Assembly: GCF_000485595.1 (NCBI RefSeq)
Contig: NW_014577138.1
Span: 167,797-229,015, forward strand
DNA from: Priapulus caudatus
Lineage: Eukaryota; Priapulida; Priapulimorpha; Priapulimorphida; Priapulidae
Direction: 5' to 3'
Length of the DNA stretch: 61,219 nt
Position 1 is the stretch's first letter; the number at the start of each line of letters is the position of its first letter. Positions 58,301-61,219 of this stretch are shown here, one piece after another. Under the pieces are notes generated by a model. That model was not told the DNA's origin, ran no database searches, and worked only from the letters and a program-made list of their open reading frames with translations. Both the position numbers and the translations under genes were made by a program.

Positions 58301-59423
58301 TACAGCAACATGTAAACCCGGCCTCCGTGATTTTATCACCATTATGAATGATTGTTGACCTCGTCGATTTCGCCAAAGCATAATCTTGACTTTCGTTTGG
58401 GAAACACCTTTACGATAATTAGACACAATTTCTGGCTTCTGAGACATTATTAGAGTCAGTGCATTAAAATGATGAAAATTTTAACAAAATCATGCTATGA
58501 AAAAGTAGCTCTGGCCAAGCCTAAAATAGCTCCCGTAAAAAAAATTACGAGAGCGTTTTTTTTCATACAAAATCAAAAAAGAGCTCTCGTAAAAAAAAAG
58601 TAATTTTTAGGCTGATGCACAGGTACATAATTTAGAGCAAGAAGTCGAAACACTCATTTCAGGCAGTCTTTCCTCCATACGCAAATCCACAGCCGGAAGT
58701 ACAACCTCCTCATTTATGAAGTTGAGGGATAGGAAAATGAACCAGCGCTCACAATAGAGAAAAATGACAAAATTTGCAGTGGATGATCTAAAACTGGACA
58801 AACAATTAATACGCTAAGAATTTTTCAATCCGCAACGCGCATCGCTTAAAGAGGCGGGACAATGGTCCCACACTAATAATCATCGTGTTCCTATACTGGA
58901 CCGAGAGAGACACCTTTCTACGTGCGGAGAGAAGTCTAGCCGGAACAGGAAAGAGCATTAGAACAGATTTACCTCCCGAACTGAAACAAAAACATGGTAT
59001 TCTCATGTGTAACGCATATTCAGGCCAGAGTCACAGAACACGGCATCGATCTATGGATTGAAACAAGGAAAAACAGTACGGAGCCTTGGAAGAAACTATC
59101 CGGAAACTGAACAACTTTGGGCAAATACGATAGGCCTGTATGCATATTGTTAAAATCAGCTGTTTACTTGGCCCAGAACTACGAACACATCGAGTGCTTT
59201 TAGTGGAGGCTCGGAGATATAACACGGCCCCAGCCAATCAGAAGCGCCATCCCGAACCTACTTCGGTGTAAGCCAGATGATAGCGGCTAACGTATGAAAG
59301 ACGTTTTGGTATAACAGTAAGGGCATAGATAAATGCACCTATAAGCTTTTAGTTTAATATAGTCTTAGATCATAATTTCAGATACAATTTCGTGCCATTA
59401 ATATACTGATGGGATACTACTGT

Positions 59424-59462
59424 GATCTGATCTGATCCTGATCCTGATCTGATACTACTGTG
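59424..59462. repeat. Short GATCTGATC/GATCCTGATC repeat
   Basis: A cluster of GATCTGATC and GATCCTGATC units flanked by GATACTACTGTG copies. Confidence 0.7.
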
Positions 59463-59710
59463 CTAGTCTTAATTGTCACCCATATGGTGGTCTCACCAGG
59501 AAGTGTTTACGTGTATGTGTGGTCTGGTATGTGTGCCTGGCTTCTATATACAGTCATACTCTTCTACGAGAATCCAACTTATTAGGAGCTGACATTCATA
59601 CCTGTGTGTTTGTGTACGTCCCGGTTACGATTTGTGTTCTGTGTTTGTCTGTCCTAAACTTTATTTCCAGAACTGTACAAATGTATTTTTGTCTAAACAA
59701 CATCAAATAT

Positions 59711-59746
59711 TATCAGGAGTCTATCAATATTGATAGACTCCTGATA
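59711..59746. repeat. Perfect 36-bp palindrome
   Basis: TATCAGGAGTCTATCAAT followed immediately by its exact complement. Function unknown. Confidence 0.9.
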
Positions 59747-59852
59747 TTATACCATACGTTATACCTAGTGCCTAGCAATGCTATCCCTAGCTCAACAGCA
59801 TTATTACTTTAATAAACAGAACAGTAATAGAACGGCCCAGTTAAACGGGCAA

Positions 59853-60484
59853 TAGTCAACTCGACCAACCCGCCAGCTCGACTTGCATTGTGGCGAGTTT
59901 ACCCGCCTGGAGGTCGGTCAGCTCGGCTCGTGGGTCGAGATGACTCGCCTGGAGATCGGGCAGCTCGACTCACAGGCTAACTCATTTAAGATGCTTTACA
60001 CACTCCGACGTCAAAACGTCTATTTTTATTATTATTAAAACTTTATTGCATATATAATTCACATACAAATACATGTACTGAAAGCAGTCTTTTATACGGA
60101 GAACAAATCTGATGGATGCAATAGTGTCGAGCTAAATATTGAGTAGTGATTGTAAGTATTGATAAAATTTACTTGATTTGAGTGCAATAATTACAAGGTA
60201 CAGTATGGGATCATTTCTGTCTGGTTTCTGTCTGGTTTTACAGTTGATATGTACTTGTATATAAATATAAGTGTGTGGTATTTGTGTGGGAATAACCTTA
60301 AATGCATAGAGTATAATTTTGTCACACATGATCAATCTCAATTTTCAATCTCACATGAGTTAGCCGGTGAGTCGAGCTGCCCGATCTCCTGGACGGTCAT
60401 CTCGACCCAGGAGCCGAGCCGTCCGACCCCCAGGTGGGTAAACTCGCCACACGGGTCGAGTTTGCCGGTGAGGCGAGTTGACTA
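59853..60484. mobile_element. MITE with about 140-bp terminal inverted repeats
   Basis: The left arm 59853-59995 and right arm 60350-60484 are inverted copies (start TAGTCAACTCG; shared GATCGGGCAGCTCGACTCAC and GGGTCGAGATGAC). The arms are GC-rich with repeated CTCGAC/GGTCGAG motifs; the 350-bp interior is AT-rich. No ORF above background. A TA may be the target copy. Confidence 0.85.
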
Positions 60485-61219
60485 CGGACCAGGCCTTGAA
60501 TTAAGCGACGAGAGAGGCAAGGCAATTTGTTGGGGGCATGTGAGAAATTGCCTTAAATTTTCTCTAAAATTGATGGGCACTGAGGCAATTTTAAAAGGCA
60601 TCAAGGCAACTCTCACAATTTGAGAAGGGCACCACTTGGCACTTTTGTAAAATGTACATCGTCTTCCGCCCCCATGTAATCTTACAGCGTAACACCGACC
60701 CCTGTACCCCTGCTACAGGGGTCGGCTGTAGCAGTCGCTGTAGGGGTAGCTGTAGGGGTCGGCTGATCGGCTTATGGGCTCTGCTAATAGAAGTACAGTA
60801 ACAGGGTTCAACATTGACTTTTTATTTCACTAGAGCATCAGGCTAGTAACTGAGGAAAACCACTAGCCCTGACCTAACTTTCACTAGCCCAGACCCAGAC
60901 CATTGTTATGAAAAACTTTGTGTCATGACTGTCATCGTATGAATTCTACTAAAATTTCTCTAAATTTACTGCACTTAGCAAGCTACACACCGTACTGATC
61001 ACAGCTGGCCATTCTTGCGCGAGCGTCGTTTCCCGTGCTTTAAATCGCGCTAGGGACGAGTCCACGTGCAGCATTTAAATATTCGTGTTCTACCACGGGC
61101 ATACACAGGCGCAGTGGCGCACGATTTATCGATCGTCTACTGGCAGCGGTTGGCAGAAAGCCACGTAATTGTTTTTGCCGAAGGGGTAGACGGGTATCCG
61201 GCCTCACGCTCTGCTAGAC
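60485..61219. other. Non-coding right end of window
   Basis: No gene seen. 60490-60640 has repeated GGCAATTT/AAATTGCC motifs and could be a mobile fragment; 60693-60770 has several CTGTAGGGGT-type repeats. Confidence 0.5.

Larger units (their letters stand above)
57001..58614. mobile_element. hAT-type non-autonomous element inside LINE ORF1
   Basis: The left end CAGCGAAAAAAATAC and inverted right end CAGCCTAAAAATTAC match at 12 of 15 positions. ATGCACAG is duplicated on both sides (56993-57000 and 58615-58622). Subterminal repeats such as ACGAGAGCG and GGGAGC occur at both ends. No transposase frame of useful length. Confidence 0.9.
56674..59110 (+). pseudogene. LINE ORF1-like gene, split by a 1614-bp insertion
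   Basis: Left part 56674-57000: MRGGKQKVFKHSTHNYVTRQ, then an in-frame TAG (56875-56877) and a heptad-like coiled coil (LTEKITNLTRKIKNLEMEVD). Right part from 58623 continues the coiled coil (NLEQEVETLIS) in a frame that fits directly to the left part if one target copy is counted. Further right, an RRM-like/C-terminal part of the L1 ORF1 type is visible near 58870-59010 (TLIIIVFLYWTERDTFLRAE, SIRTDLPPELKQKHGILM) with frame changes. ORF1 proteins bind element RNA. No ORF2 follows, so the copy is truncated. Confidence 0.7.

Noticed and set aside
1-61219. tRNA, rRNA or CRISPR features
   Set aside because: I looked for tRNA-like TTCGA box contexts and for short regular repeats with spacers; none was convincing.

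Overview
This is an animal (metazoan) nuclear DNA window, most likely from a marine invertebrate. The evidence is spliced genes with GT-AG introns, AATAAA polyadenylation signals, TTAGGG/CCCTAA telomere-type repeats, and a dense mix of Ty3/Gypsy, LINE, hAT-like, THAP-type and foldback elements. It also holds a large repeated gene family (conserved GLHAFSGCDSTSAF-like block) that I associate with molluscs, cnidarians and similar genomes. I cannot name the species. Two N gaps (20073-20097 and 31747-31756) and indel-rich repeats suggest an imperfectly polished long-read scaffold.

Only two host genes can be supported. (1) Plus strand, 952-6839: the 3' eight exons of a ZC3H4/ZC3H6-type CCCH zinc-finger gene. 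The 5' end lies outside the window. Exons run from the zinc finger through RG-rich, glutamine-rich and DPR-repeat regions to a C-terminus (FDPTASPFC) typical of the family. (2) Minus strand, 55742 down to 36045: a LETMD1-like gene (LETM1 domain-containing, mitochondrial). I reconstructed seven exons with consistent phases; the first exon and one internal segment were not found. Its introns are very large and full of mobile elements.

Layout: 1-950, intron with a MITE; 952-6839, ZC3H4-like exons, with two adjacent MITEs in one intron; 6840-8090, 3' UTR and intergenic DNA; 8093-20164, a 12-kb block whose ends are inverted copies of a short terminal repeat next to inverted telomere-like arrays, filled by a tandem array of 1.38-kb units (8267-16890), a unique segment that is repeated downstream, and a foldback element; 20.2-23.2 kb, a C-rich, apparently corrupted second copy of the satellite edge plus the duplicated flank; 23.2-25.06 kb, dispersed repeats; 25068-30803, a full-length but frame-broken Ty3/Gypsy element with LTRs and target-site duplication; 31395-33490, an 82-bp satellite around a second Gypsy pol fragment.

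From 36 to 56 kb lies the LETMD1-like locus. Its introns hold a degenerate copy of the GLHAFSGCD family (39.9-44.8 kb, opposite strand) and a 3.1-kb giant inverted repeat made of two head-to-head copies of a THAP/SWIM-encoding transposon (49538-52703). From 55.9 to 60.5 kb are a 524-bp hAT-type MITE, a LINE ORF1 split by a 1614-bp hAT-type element with a visible 8-bp target duplication, and a MITE with 140-bp terminal repeats.

No tRNA, rRNA, CRISPR or bacterial features were seen. The most unusual items are the 12-kb block with telomeric edges and nuclear-receptor-like triple half-sites in every unit, and the giant THAP/SWIM hairpin inside a host intron.
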